64,000 bases of DNA from Pseudoalteromonas luteoviolacea H33-S (GTDB lineage Bacteria > Pseudomonadota > Gammaproteobacteria > Enterobacterales > Alteromonadaceae), in assembly GCF_001625695.1 (NCBI RefSeq), contig NZ_AUXY01000079.1:1-64000 (forward strand). Direction: 5' to 3'. Position 1 is the stretch's first letter, and each line of letters begins with the position of its first letter. Positions 55,073 to 63,902 of this stretch are shown here, in pieces. The position numbers and the translations under genes are program-made. The notes beneath the pieces are model-generated. The model ran no database searches. It had not been told where the DNA came from and worked only from the letters and a program-made list of their open reading frames with translations.

Positions 55073-55954
55073 TTATGCCGTGACACTGGCAGGGCGAAGC
55101 CAAGACCAGGCCCTAGCGCCGTATTGAATGATCGCAATACCCGCAACCGTAATAATCGCCCCCAAGCAATTCGCTACAGTCACTTGTTCATCCAATAGGA
55201 GTACACTACCTATCATGGCAAAAAATGGCATAAGCAAACTAAATGGTGAGATCTTGTCGACACTAAATTTTGCCAATAATTTATACCATAAAATAAATGC
55301 CAAAATGCCGCCCAAAAATGCGGTGTAAAGTAATGCACCCCAAGCAGGTAAACTGGCTTGTGTGATCGACTCCCATTGGCCTTGTTCAATTAAGAACGAT
55401 AATCCTAAAAGCATAGGGAATGCATACATAGCGACGGCTGCGTTTAAGCCCACAGAGTCAAAAGGCCCCAGCTTACGTACACAAATATTACCGATTGCAA
55501 ACATCAAAGCAGAACAAGCGATAATGACCAGTCCCAACACACTGGTATTTTGCTGCGGTAAGCCGAGGATCAAAGAGACGCCTACCAAACAAACCGCTGT
55601 GCCAACAAAGCCAAAGCGCGTCAATTTTTCACCTAATAGGACTGACCCTAAAATCAAGGTAAAAATGGCATTCGTTTGATAAACAATCATCCCAGAGGTC
55701 ACATCAGCGTATTGAAAGCCGATATATAGCAATGCAAAGTGCGCAACTCCTTGAGTTAAGCCCACTGCCGATGCTTTTCCAAATTGCCCCTTTAATCTTG
55801 TCAAAAAAGGAGCCAGACACACCAACATCAATAAAAATCGCAGAGCCACCATAAATACAGGGGGAAACTCGCCGATCCCAAATTTAAGCATGACAGCCTG
55901 AACTCCCCAAATACACGGAACCAGCAAAGCAACAAAAAACCACAGTGTGCTCAT
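55073..55954 (-). CDS. EamA-family (DMT) membrane exporter
   Basis: The 293-residue protein has about ten membrane helices in two EamA repeats (first WFFVALLVPCIWGVQAVMLKFG, second around 150-285) and matches drug/metabolite transporters. Members export amino acids and small metabolites. In this operon it is the obvious candidate to export the product or a pathway intermediate. It starts 9 bases after the SRPBCC stop. Substrate cannot be read from the sequence. Confidence 0.85.
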   Translation of the reverse strand: MSTLWFFVALLVPCIWGVQAVMLKFGIGEFPPVFMVALRFLLMLVCLAPFLTRLKGQFGKASAVGLTQGVAHFALLYIGFQYADVTSGMIVYQTNAIFTLILGSVLLGEKLTRFGFVGTAVCLVGVSLILGLPQQNTSVLGLVIIACSALMFAIGNICVRKLGPFDSVGLNAAVAMYAFPMLLGLSFLIEQGQWESITQASLPAWGALLYTAFLGGILAFILWYKLLAKFSVDKISPFSLLMPFFAMIGSVLLLDEQVTVANCLGAIITVAGIAIIQYGARAWSWLRPASVTA

Positions 55955-55963
55955 AGCCTTCTC

Positions 55964-56455
55964 CTAAGCTGACTCAGTTTCTAACACGCATAGAGACGCC
56001 ACATTTTTCAATGCTGCCTTAGCAAAGTCAGTCAAAAATGTCTCTAATTGCTGCTGCGAAGTTTGGCTGTCTTTCGGCTCACCCGCCATTTCCCAAACCA
56101 CACGGCATTGCTGATCTGAGATAGACTCGACTCGAATATGCTCCCACAAATTACGAATATCTAATGATGTTAAAATGATATTCCAATGCATGGACATGCT
56201 TGCGTCATCTCGCTCCATTAGCTGATCAATAACAAAATCACCGGAAGCAAAAAATTTTCGGCGAACGGCTCCCTCGCCATCACTGAGCATTTCAATCCGC
56301 TCTAATCCATCAGTAAATCGGTCAAATGCTGAAAAATTCCCTACCACAGACCAAGCCGCTCTAGCCGGTGCATTAATCTCAATATCGTTATATACGGTGC
56401 CTGTATTGGGGATAGTCGCATATGCTTTGCGCTGTGTTTGACTCGTTGTTTTCAT
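55964..56455 (-). CDS. SRPBCC-family protein 1
   Basis: From the ATG at 56455 (AAAGGAATAATC upstream) it has 163 residues. It matches the SRPBCC/polyketide-cyclase fold: NDIEINAPARAAWSVVGNFSAFDRF, a central FFASGDFVIDQL, a closing long helix (QQLETFLTDFAKAAL). The first five codons of the longer TTG frame are rejected. These domains bind hydrophobic ligands, and homologues occur in N-oxidised metabolite clusters of the pvf/mgo type. It is clearly a duplicate of the following gene, sharing the W-VVGNF and GLERIEM blocks. Confidence 0.82.
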   Translation of the reverse strand: MKTTSQTQRKAYATIPNTGTVYNDIEINAPARAAWSVVGNFSAFDRFTDGLERIEMLSDGEGAVRRKFFASGDFVIDQLMERDDASMSMHWNIILTSLDIRNLWEHIRVESISDQQCRVVWEMAGEPKDSQTSQQQLETFLTDFAKAALKNVASLCVLETESA

Positions 56456-56527
56456 GATTATTCCTTTCAATTGCTACATCTAAAATCAGGGTGTAACGCA
56501 CTTGCGATTCATTACACCCCCAAAAAT

Positions 56528-57010
56528 TTAAGCTGCTTGCTCGATAAGCCCTTTAGCATTATTCAATGCCGCCGCAGCAAATGTTGCGATAAAGTCCTCA
56601 AAGTCCGGTTGCAATGTGTCTTCATTTGCAGGCTCGCCAGCAATATCCCAGTACACGCGAGCTTGACCATCTGGCAAAGCTTCAACTCGCATAGAAGACC
56701 ATAAGTTATTGATATCCATATTGGTAAATAATAGGCTCCAACTCATGATATGCTTCTGCTCGTCGTAGCTATTCAGCTGCTCTAAAACTAAATGACCATC
56801 AGCAAAAAACTTTTTGCGAACAGCACGTATCCCTTCACCTGTCATTTCAATGCGCTCAAGACCGTCGACAAATTTGTCAAAGCCGGCAAAGTTGCCAACA
56901 ACTTCCCATGCCTGATCGGGTGTCGCTTTGACATCGACAGACGTACTAATAGTACTTGTTTTAGGTACATAAATAAGCGTTGAACGCTGCTCTTTATAAG
57001 GGGTACTCAT
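56528..57010 (-). CDS. SRPBCC-family protein 2 (paralogue of 1)
   Basis: The 160-residue protein has the same pattern as its neighbour: STSVDVKATPDQAWEVVGNFAGFDKFVDGLERIEM, then the FFADGHLVLEQL block, NLWSSMRVEALPD and a C-terminal helix. It probably binds a pathway intermediate, or helps to shape a cyclisation or an N-N bond step. The two proteins diverge most at the N- and C-termini, so they may act on different ligands or as a heterodimer. It starts 34 bases after the NRPS stop. Confidence 0.82.
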   Translation of the reverse strand: MSTPYKEQRSTLIYVPKTSTISTSVDVKATPDQAWEVVGNFAGFDKFVDGLERIEMTGEGIRAVRKKFFADGHLVLEQLNSYDEQKHIMSWSLLFTNMDINNLWSSMRVEALPDGQARVYWDIAGEPANEDTLQPDFEDFIATFAAAALNNAKGLIEQAA

Positions 57011-57044
57011 AACAGTTTCCTTTGTTTAATTATTAAATTGTTTG

Positions 57045-60000
57045 TTAAATTGGCTGTGCTTCTTCTTTGGGGCATTCAATAAATTGACTAGCAATTAAAA
57101 AGCCCAAATTGGCATCGACCAGTGCCAAATCTTTATCAGGATAAGCTAGCCCAAATTGCGCTAACCTTGTCGCAGTAGCGGCGCTATCAATATGCGAGAT
57201 ATCACCAATATCTTCATTATTTTCATCAAGATAAAATGAGACAACTTGAAATAGTGCATTGCTCTCATCCAGTGTCATTAACGTATCTCGCCACTCTGTA
57301 TCACCCACAAAATGGATGGGAATGCCAAAGTTGGACAGTCGGCCAACATATTGCTTCCAAGTCAGAGGGTTGGGATTATGAAAATGTAAAACAGGCTGAT
57401 GCCTATCTTCACATAAGGTTGCAGCAACCATGCCTCTGGCAATGAAATCCACAGGACACAGATCGAAATTCAATGACCAATCTGGTGCCATACCCAATTG
57501 CGCAGCGCCCTTAAGCAGCAGTAGAATCCGATTTTGATCAGGAACACACTGGCCGGTTTCAGAATGACCGCAAATGTTGCCAGGCCGTACTAAGGTCACT
57601 GGCAAACCTCTCTGGTAAGCTTGCCATACAAGCTGTTCAGACACCCACTTTGTCAGGTTGTAACCATTATTGACAAACGCAGGTAATTGCTCCGCTGGGC
57701 CATCTTCGACAATGCGCCCGTTTGCATCTAAGTTGCTCGCAGCTGAGAGCGTTGAAATATAAACCATCTGCTTAACTTTGTGCTGGCAGGCCATTTCAAG
57801 TAGCTCTATGGTCGACTGTACATTTGCGTTGTAGAGGTAGTCGTAATCATAGATATGATTTACTTGTGCACCATTATGATAGATAACATCAACCGATTGA
57901 CTCAGCTGATCATACTGAGACTGAGTCATACCCAAAAGCGGCTTGGCTAAATCGCCACATACAACTTTAACTCTAGTAGGGCAAACCGCCGGTTCAATGC
58001 CAAACATTTGCCACGCATCATGTATTTTTTTCCATCCATATTCCACAGAGGTGGCACGCACTAAGCAATAAATCGTCGCGTCAGTTTGTGTAATTAACTG
58101 CTCCAAAATATGGACCCCCAAAAAGCCATTTGCACCAGTTAGCAAAACAGTTTGAGGGGAAAATGCGTTCGGGTTGCTCCCATCCAGAGGTTGGATCTGA
58201 AAATCTAACACCATATCCGCATAGATCCGATCTGAGATCTGTGCGCCTTTATCCAGATCAGATCCACTCAACAATACCGCAAGTGCACTAATGGTTGGGT
58301 TTTCCATAAAACGTGCCAAGGTGAAGTTACCTGGAAACTGGTTTTTAACCGCCAAAAGCATTTTTGACACAAGGAGTGAGTGACCACCTAATTCAAAGAA
58401 AGACATTTCTCGACCAACATCTAACTCATCAACTTCAAGTACCTGAGCCCAAATTTCCCTAAGCGCATTCTCAATTTCACTGAAGGTTTCATCTGCTCGC
58501 TGAACACTTGTGGCTTCCGGGACCATAGCCAACAGCTTTTGACGATCAACCTTGCCATTGCTGGTTGCTGGAAAGGTGGTTATCTCAATTATCTGGCTGG
58601 GCATCATATAATCAGGCAAACTGAGTGCTAAATCATGTCGCAACAACGTGGTATCCGCCGCATATTCTGCTTCACTCACAAACGCATGAATGCGCTTTTT
58701 ATCATCAGCTAAAACCACACACTGATGATATAACCCAGTGCGTAAAATGGTGTTCTCAATTTCACCTAATTCAACTCTAAACCCTCTTATTTTAAGTTGA
58801 TTGTCTTTGCGACCAACAAAGTTTAACTCGCCCTGCTCATCCCAATACGCGATATCACCGGTGCGATATAGCTGGGCACCTTGTGACCATTCGCTCGGCG
58901 CTAAAAAGCACTCTGCAGTTTTCTCTGGCTGCCCGAAATAACCAGGTCCAACGCCAGGTCCGGCCAAATAGACTTCGCCTTGCTCTAGTGTATGACAAGG
59001 GTTGCCTTGCTCATTGACCACATAGATCTGTGTATTTTGTATCGGCTTACCGAGCACTTTGTTATTACTGCTTGGCGAAAAAGCTTTATACGTTGCCAAT
59101 ACCGTGCATTCAGTGGGGCCATAAATATTAATTAGCTGGCTCCGCGGTGACCAATATGCAATCGTTCTAGCATCACAGACATCTCCACCTGTGATGATAT
59201 AGCGCATAGATGGCCACTCATAATTTGGTAATGCGCTCAGCATGGCTGGCGGGATAAAGCAATGGCTTGTCTGCTCTGAGCGAATTAACTCATCTAATTG
59301 CGAAAAATCATGGCGTGCTTCTTTATTTGGTACGACTAGAGATGCCCCCACCAATAACGTCGGGAAAATATCCAGTAGCGATGCATCAAAAGAGACCGTC
59401 GTAAACTGCAAGCATCGAGAGTGTGTATCCAGCTGCGTGTAGCGGCTATACCAATCACAAAAATGAAAAATATTACTATGTGTTAGCTGCACACCTTTTG
59501 GCATACCCGTTGAGCCTGAAGTGTATATAAGCACAGCGTTCGCAGATGGGTTTTGTGCCACCTTGGGTAGCTCACTATTAACATCCTCACCTTCATTCAT
59601 TAAGGTGTTAATATCAGCGAAGTTATCGGCTAAACCTGCTCGATGACTGATGACAAGATCCGCAGAGGCACTGTTTAAAATATTATCGATGCGATCTTGA
59701 GGATAGTCTGGATCGATAGGCACATAACACGCCCCCAGTCTTAATACGGCTAGAATACTGGCGTATAACTCAAATGATTTATCTAATGCAATGGCTATCA
59801 CAGGTTGAACCGACGCTGAAGGTAAACGCTTATATAGCTGCTTTGCTATTCGTTCACTCAATCTATCTAGCAATGCATACGACATCGTTTGGCCGTCAAA
59901 GCGTATTGCAATATTATCGGGATAGCACTGGCAAGCTTGTTTAAAACCAGCAAACAAAGTCGTCGTTTCAATGAGCGGTGTACATGCGGTTTCATTCGTT

Positions 60001-60485
60001 TTATGCCAAGCACGTATTTGCGCTAAATCCTGATTGATAGGCCAGTTTTTTGGCGACCATTGAACTAGGGTATCTAATTCACTTTGTGCAACACGCGTGA
60101 GTGCAACGGTTAAATTGTCTTGTAACTGCTCAACCAATTCACTGTATATATCTGCGCCATTAATCGCATGGCTCGCCGCAATTTCGGCTTCACTCAATAC
60201 CCACCAACGGTTATTTTTAAACCAGATACACCTCAACCAATAACTTGCATATTGCTCCCGCTTTTCAACATTGAGATACAGCGTGTTCTCCTCGCCCAGT
60301 GGCGAATCCGGTAACGCACAAACAGTCAGATCCAACTTATCTTGAGGTTGCAAAATTTGCCAAAAATTCTGCTCCCTCGGTACATCTTGATCACAAAATA
60401 CAGTGTGACCAAAATCATATGCAAGCTGTCCAAGCTCTGCAAAACAGGGACTATCATTGCGGAGCAAAATAGAGAGTAATTTCAT
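57045..60485 (-). CDS. NRPS: adenylation, carrier and thioester reductase domains
   Basis: The 1146-residue protein reads N-terminal unit (about 1-185), A domain (about 190-670; IYTSGSTGMPKG, NIYGPTE, LYRTGDIAYW, NGKVDR), carrier (about 690-765; GGHSLL) and NAD(P)H thioester reductase (about 790-1146; LTGANGFLG and YNLTK as the YxxxK motif). It should load an amino acid and release it as aldehyde or alcohol. The pocket code reads D-A-L-F-I-G-I-V-L-K, suggesting a hydrophobic aliphatic residue such as Leu or Val. The A-T-R form matches MgoA, PvfC and HamD. The N-terminal unit weakly resembles formyltransferase-like extensions. No condensation domain. Confidence 0.9.
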   Translation of the reverse strand: MKLLSILLRNDSPCFAELGQLAYDFGHTVFCDQDVPREQNFWQILQPQDKLDLTVCALPDSPLGEENTLYLNVEKREQYASYWLRCIWFKNNRWWVLSEAEIAASHAINGADIYSELVEQLQDNLTVALTRVAQSELDTLVQWSPKNWPINQDLAQIRAWHKTNETACTPLIETTTLFAGFKQACQCYPDNIAIRFDGQTMSYALLDRLSERIAKQLYKRLPSASVQPVIAIALDKSFELYASILAVLRLGACYVPIDPDYPQDRIDNILNSASADLVISHRAGLADNFADINTLMNEGEDVNSELPKVAQNPSANAVLIYTSGSTGMPKGVQLTHSNIFHFCDWYSRYTQLDTHSRCLQFTTVSFDASLLDIFPTLLVGASLVVPNKEARHDFSQLDELIRSEQTSHCFIPPAMLSALPNYEWPSMRYIITGGDVCDARTIAYWSPRSQLINIYGPTECTVLATYKAFSPSSNNKVLGKPIQNTQIYVVNEQGNPCHTLEQGEVYLAGPGVGPGYFGQPEKTAECFLAPSEWSQGAQLYRTGDIAYWDEQGELNFVGRKDNQLKIRGFRVELGEIENTILRTGLYHQCVVLADDKKRIHAFVSEAEYAADTTLLRHDLALSLPDYMMPSQIIEITTFPATSNGKVDRQKLLAMVPEATSVQRADETFSEIENALREIWAQVLEVDELDVGREMSFFELGGHSLLVSKMLLAVKNQFPGNFTLARFMENPTISALAVLLSGSDLDKGAQISDRIYADMVLDFQIQPLDGSNPNAFSPQTVLLTGANGFLGVHILEQLITQTDATIYCLVRATSVEYGWKKIHDAWQMFGIEPAVCPTRVKVVCGDLAKPLLGMTQSQYDQLSQSVDVIYHNGAQVNHIYDYDYLYNANVQSTIELLEMACQHKVKQMVYISTLSAASNLDANGRIVEDGPAEQLPAFVNNGYNLTKWVSEQLVWQAYQRGLPVTLVRPGNICGHSETGQCVPDQNRILLLLKGAAQLGMAPDWSLNFDLCPVDFIARGMVAATLCEDRHQPVLHFHNPNPLTWKQYVGRLSNFGIPIHFVGDTEWRDTLMTLDESNALFQVVSFYLDENNEDIGDISHIDSAATATRLAQFGLAYPDKDLALVDANLGFLIASQFIECPKEEAQPI

Positions 60486-60497
60486 ATTCGCCTCTCA

Positions 60498-61421
60498 TTA
60501 ACCTGCGAGATATTGTTGAAGTTGCATGCGTGTAGGTTCGTGTTCAAGCAAGCCTGACGCATTAAAAAAGCGACGAATATTTGCAATCATTGGATGCTGG
60601 CTAGTAATAGGATAGCTGCCCACCAAATTATCCATCACACGCTTTTGCACCACTTGAGGCAAGCTCAATTGCGCAATTAATGCCGTATCAAACTCTTTTT
60701 GAATTTCATTTGTCAGGTATTGTGCTAAAAACTTAGGAATTGCTTCACCGATAGCTATGCGTGTCACTTCGTCTACCTCTTGCCAATAAATCTTCACAAG
60801 TTCGATCCAAAAGCGAGAATGGCGACCCTCGTCAGCTAAATGATCTGCCATGATCCCTTTAATAGATCGTTTAACCGATTTATCACTGGCAAACGCTGCC
60901 ACATCTGACGTCACTGTATTTTCTGAAATAGCCACTGCAATCAATTCCATACCGGCCTTATGCGCGGGATCACTGAGTGAGTGAACTGCGCGAGGGATCG
61001 CCCTGCTTAACTCTATTTCATCAAATGTTTGAAAGGGTTTTATGCCCGTTTGTAATTCAAGCTGGTTTTGAAAGTCCATCGCAACAAAAGCATGATAGTC
61101 TTCGTCAATAACCACTGACATCGCGTCGTATCTGGCATCAAATGAAAACTCAAACGGAAATCGGCCTTTAGCAATATCTAGCGCTGTTTTATTTACGATT
61201 TCAGTTTCAAAAATCACGATATCATTAATATATTTATACAAACTCTGAAGCAAAATTTGATCTCGTACCTCATCACCTAACTTGGCGATGATGGGATCAA
61301 AACAGAGCGGCTGTCGTTCTTGCGGGTAAAATGATAACTCATCATCCTCGATCATCCGCCGTGGCCTAGTTCGGATCGTAGCTCTTTGTTCCCAGGTCTG
61401 GGCGTGGGTTTGGTAACTCAT
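60498..61421 (-). CDS. AurF-like diiron N-oxygenase
   Basis: The 307-residue helical protein carries the full set of AurF-type diiron ligands: Glu72 or Glu74, Glu107-x-x-His110 (DEDYH), Glu167, His194 and Glu198-x-x-His201 (DEGRH). AurF and CmlI oxidise amines to hydroxylamines or nitro groups; homologues HamC, MgoC and PvfB do so in making N-oxidised or diazeniumdiolate products. It is placed directly before the A-T-R NRPS gene (12-base gap), like those clusters. The reductase at 54024-55052 is a likely electron donor. Confidence 0.9.
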   Translation of the reverse strand: MSYQTHAQTWEQRATIRTRPRRMIEDDELSFYPQERQPLCFDPIIAKLGDEVRDQILLQSLYKYINDIVIFETEIVNKTALDIAKGRFPFEFSFDARYDAMSVVIDEDYHAFVAMDFQNQLELQTGIKPFQTFDEIELSRAIPRAVHSLSDPAHKAGMELIAVAISENTVTSDVAAFASDKSVKRSIKGIMADHLADEGRHSRFWIELVKIYWQEVDEVTRIAIGEAIPKFLAQYLTNEIQKEFDTALIAQLSLPQVVQKRVMDNLVGSYPITSQHPMIANIRRFFNASGLLEHEPTRMQLQQYLAG

Positions 61422-61460
61422 TTCATTTCCTTTTGATTCAATCTGTAAATGTATTAATTG

Positions 61461-61817
61461 TTATTTGTTGTAATAATGAACTTCGAGCAGTATACAACCG
61501 CTGTTACTGCTAAATGGACCGTGAAAGGTTCCCGCGGGACGAGTAAAATAGTGGCCCTGCTGATATGCCTGCAATGGCTGTAATTCCCCCTCATCCAGCA
61601 AAATTTGATCTCCTTGCACTAAGTACACTTCTTCATGGTAATCGTGTATAAATTTAACCTGTGTTTTCGCCCCCGGAGCAAAACGTACAAACCGCGTACG
61701 TATGCCCTTTTTATTGGTTTCATCTAGAGTGTCATTGACAACGATTTGCTCTATACCTGGATCAAACCCCTTTGGCTGCTCCCATTCTTGTTTGATAACA
61801 TCCAGTATGCTTTCCAT
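61461..61817 (-). CDS. Cupin-fold metal protein
   Basis: The 118-residue protein is a single cupin: metal-binding candidates His58, His61 and Glu63 in IHDYHEEVYLVQG, and His99 in RPAGTFHGPF. It probably binds iron or another metal and acts in the N-oxidation or N-N bond chemistry, as in the ham cluster where a cupin is also present. In SznF a diiron and a cupin domain are fused and make an N-N bond; here they are separate neighbours. It lies between LeuA-like and N-oxygenase genes. Confidence 0.8.
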   Translation of the reverse strand: MESILDVIKQEWEQPKGFDPGIEQIVVNDTLDETNKKGIRTRFVRFAPGAKTQVKFIHDYHEEVYLVQGDQILLDEGELQPLQAYQQGHYFTRPAGTFHGPFSSNSGCILLEVHYYNK

Positions 61818-61840
61818 ATTTTACCTGCTGTTTTAGTTAG

Positions 61841-63559
61841 TTAAGTTATTTGAGCAGATACAAATCTAAGCTGTTCGGTATCAAACCGACTATCGTGGAT
61901 AAGATAGTTTGCTACCGCGTTTAAAATTGCTTGAATTGAGGCTCGACTCGTATCTGCATCGATTGCCACACCAAAATATTGCGTATGATCTGGCGCTTCA
62001 CACTCCACATAAGTGACTGCTTTACTTTGTGTTTTATGACCTAAAGTGTGTTCAGAATAGTTTTTGATATTAATATTGATATTAAAATGTGTGCGCACCG
62101 CATTTATCAGTGCACTTAATAACCCATTTCCACTGCCATTGAGTTGAATTTTTTGTCCGCCAAACAAGACATTGGCTTCTATTTGCTGGCCTGTGGTAAG
62201 CGGCTGACTGGTATAGTTAATTAATGCCAATCTAGGTGTGGACACTACGCCATAGCTCTCTCTAAATAGCTGCCATATTTCTGCGAGAGTCATCTCAATT
62301 CCAGTTCGATCGGTGTAAGATTTCACTTGCTGGCTAAAATCAACTTGTAAAGTTCTAGGCAATTGCAATCCATGATTTTGCTCCAATAACCATGCAGCGC
62401 CACTTTTACCTGACTGGCTGTTGACGCGTATCACTTCTTCATAATTGCATCCCACATCTTTGGGATCTAACGGCAAATAGGGGATCTGCCAATATCCGCT
62501 AGCATCTTGCTCTCGTTGCGCAAACCCCTTTTTAATGGCATCTTGGTGTGAGCCAGAAAATGCGGTAAAGACCAACTCACCAGCATAAGGGTGGCGTGGG
62601 TGCACAGGTAAGCGATTGCAATACTCTGTCACCTCTACTGACTTTTTGATATCAGAGAAATCAAGCTGCGGCGCAACTCCTTGACTATATAAATTCAATG
62701 CCAAAGTCACCAGATCAACATTGCCAGTACGCTCTCCATTTCCAAACAAACATCCTTCAACACGCTGTGCACCAGCAAGTAAAGCAAGCTCTGCAGAGGC
62801 AACGCCTGTACCACGGTCGTTATGAGGGTGAACACTGATAGTAACATCACTTAAATCACTAAATTGATTAATAAATAGCTCAATTTGATCGGCAAACACA
62901 TTTGGCGTATTCACTTCAACCGTGGTCGGTAAATTAAGAATAAGTGGTCGTTGCTGGCTAGGTTGCCACACCTCTTTAACGGCTTCACATATCTCTAACG
63001 CGAAATCCAATTCTGTGAAGCAGAATGTCTCTGGCGAGTATTGCAAGCACCACTGGGTTTCGGGTTGCTGCTCTGCTAATTCTTTAATTTTTTTCACACC
63101 CGCAACTGCCAGCTCAATAGTTTGGGCTTTACTTTTTTTGAATACCAACTCTCTAAACACCGGCGCTGTCGCATTGTATAAATGCACGGTTGCTCTTGGT
63201 GCGCCAATTAATGACGCCATTGTCGTTTCAATGAGATCAATACGCGATTGAGTGATCACTTGGATCCATACATCATTTGGGATCTTATTTGACTCAATCA
63301 AGTGACGTACAAAATCAAAGTCTGTCTGCGAAGCAGAGGGAAATGCAATCTCAATTTCCTTAAAACCACAGCGTACCAAATGCTCAAAAAAGTGTAACTT
63401 TCGCTCATGGTCCATCGGTGTTGCCAATGCCTGATTGCCATCTCTGAGATCCGTGGACAACCAGCGTGGAGGTTGTGTTAAACGGTTGTCTGGCCAACGT
63501 CGATTCGGGTTTTTGACGATTGTCGCCGGGGCATATTTTGTCGCTGGGATATTGATCAC
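61841..63559 (-). CDS. leuA: 2-isopropylmalate synthase, type 2 LeuA
   Basis: The 572-residue protein matches the longer (type 2) LeuA enzymes: STDLRDGNQALATPM at the active site, HPHNDRGTG metal motif, GTGxxGNVDL-type NGERTGNVDL, and a C-terminal regulatory domain (about 435-572). It condenses acetyl-CoA with a 2-oxo acid (2-oxoisovalerate in leucine synthesis). It starts with GTG at 63559 after AGAGGAGA. As first gene of the right operon with no leuBCD beside it, it is probably a dedicated copy that feeds leucine or a lengthened amino acid into the pathway. It might instead be the cell's only copy. Confidence 0.88.
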   Translation of the reverse strand: MINIPATKYAPATIVKNPNRRWPDNRLTQPPRWLSTDLRDGNQALATPMDHERKLHFFEHLVRCGFKEIEIAFPSASQTDFDFVRHLIESNKIPNDVWIQVITQSRIDLIETTMASLIGAPRATVHLYNATAPVFRELVFKKSKAQTIELAVAGVKKIKELAEQQPETQWCLQYSPETFCFTELDFALEICEAVKEVWQPSQQRPLILNLPTTVEVNTPNVFADQIELFINQFSDLSDVTISVHPHNDRGTGVASAELALLAGAQRVEGCLFGNGERTGNVDLVTLALNLYSQGVAPQLDFSDIKKSVEVTEYCNRLPVHPRHPYAGELVFTAFSGSHQDAIKKGFAQREQDASGYWQIPYLPLDPKDVGCNYEEVIRVNSQSGKSGAAWLLEQNHGLQLPRTLQVDFSQQVKSYTDRTGIEMTLAEIWQLFRESYGVVSTPRLALINYTSQPLTTGQQIEANVLFGGQKIQLNGSGNGLLSALINAVRTHFNININIKNYSEHTLGHKTQSKAVTYVECEAPDHTQYFGVAIDADTSRASIQAILNAVANYLIHDSRFDTEQLRFVSAQIT

Positions 63560-63849
63560 TTGGCATCTCCTCTATGTTTAAGATGAGTGTAAACAATTCA
63601 TAAGGTGGCGACTTCTGCAACTAGGACAGAAACATGCGCAAATGGGACACAGGATAAAAACCACTCTCGATCTGGTAACAAAAACACGTTAATTCAGATG
63701 GCTAGGTTCAATGAAATCTAAATAGCTCAATATATGACGCAATCACAGTTTAGATTTGTGCATCAAGTGAGTATTTACAGCAAAGCAGGTGCGATGATTA
63801 AGAGTGGCAGTTGGAAAGGCAGAACTTGATGGTTAGATTCAATAATCAA
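63560..63849. promoter_or_regulatory. Upstream region of the leuA-led operon
   Basis: This gap of about 290 bases must hold the promoter of the right operon. It contains no convincing open frame or leader peptide rich in leucine, and no attenuator-like hairpin with a T-run on the minus strand near the start. I see nothing else in it. Confidence 0.4.
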
Positions 63850-63871
63850 TAAAAAAGGGCCTCGCGGCCCT
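63850..63871 (-). terminator. Rho-independent terminator of the TonB-dependent receptor gene
   Basis: AGGGCC-TCGC-GGCCCT forms a 6-base stem and 4-base loop at 63856-63871. On the minus strand it is followed by TTTTTT (63850-63856). It lies 32 bases downstream of the receptor's stop codon. Confidence 0.85.
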
Positions 63872-63902
63872 ATAGAGTGTAATGATTAAAGGAAATCAAT
63901 CG

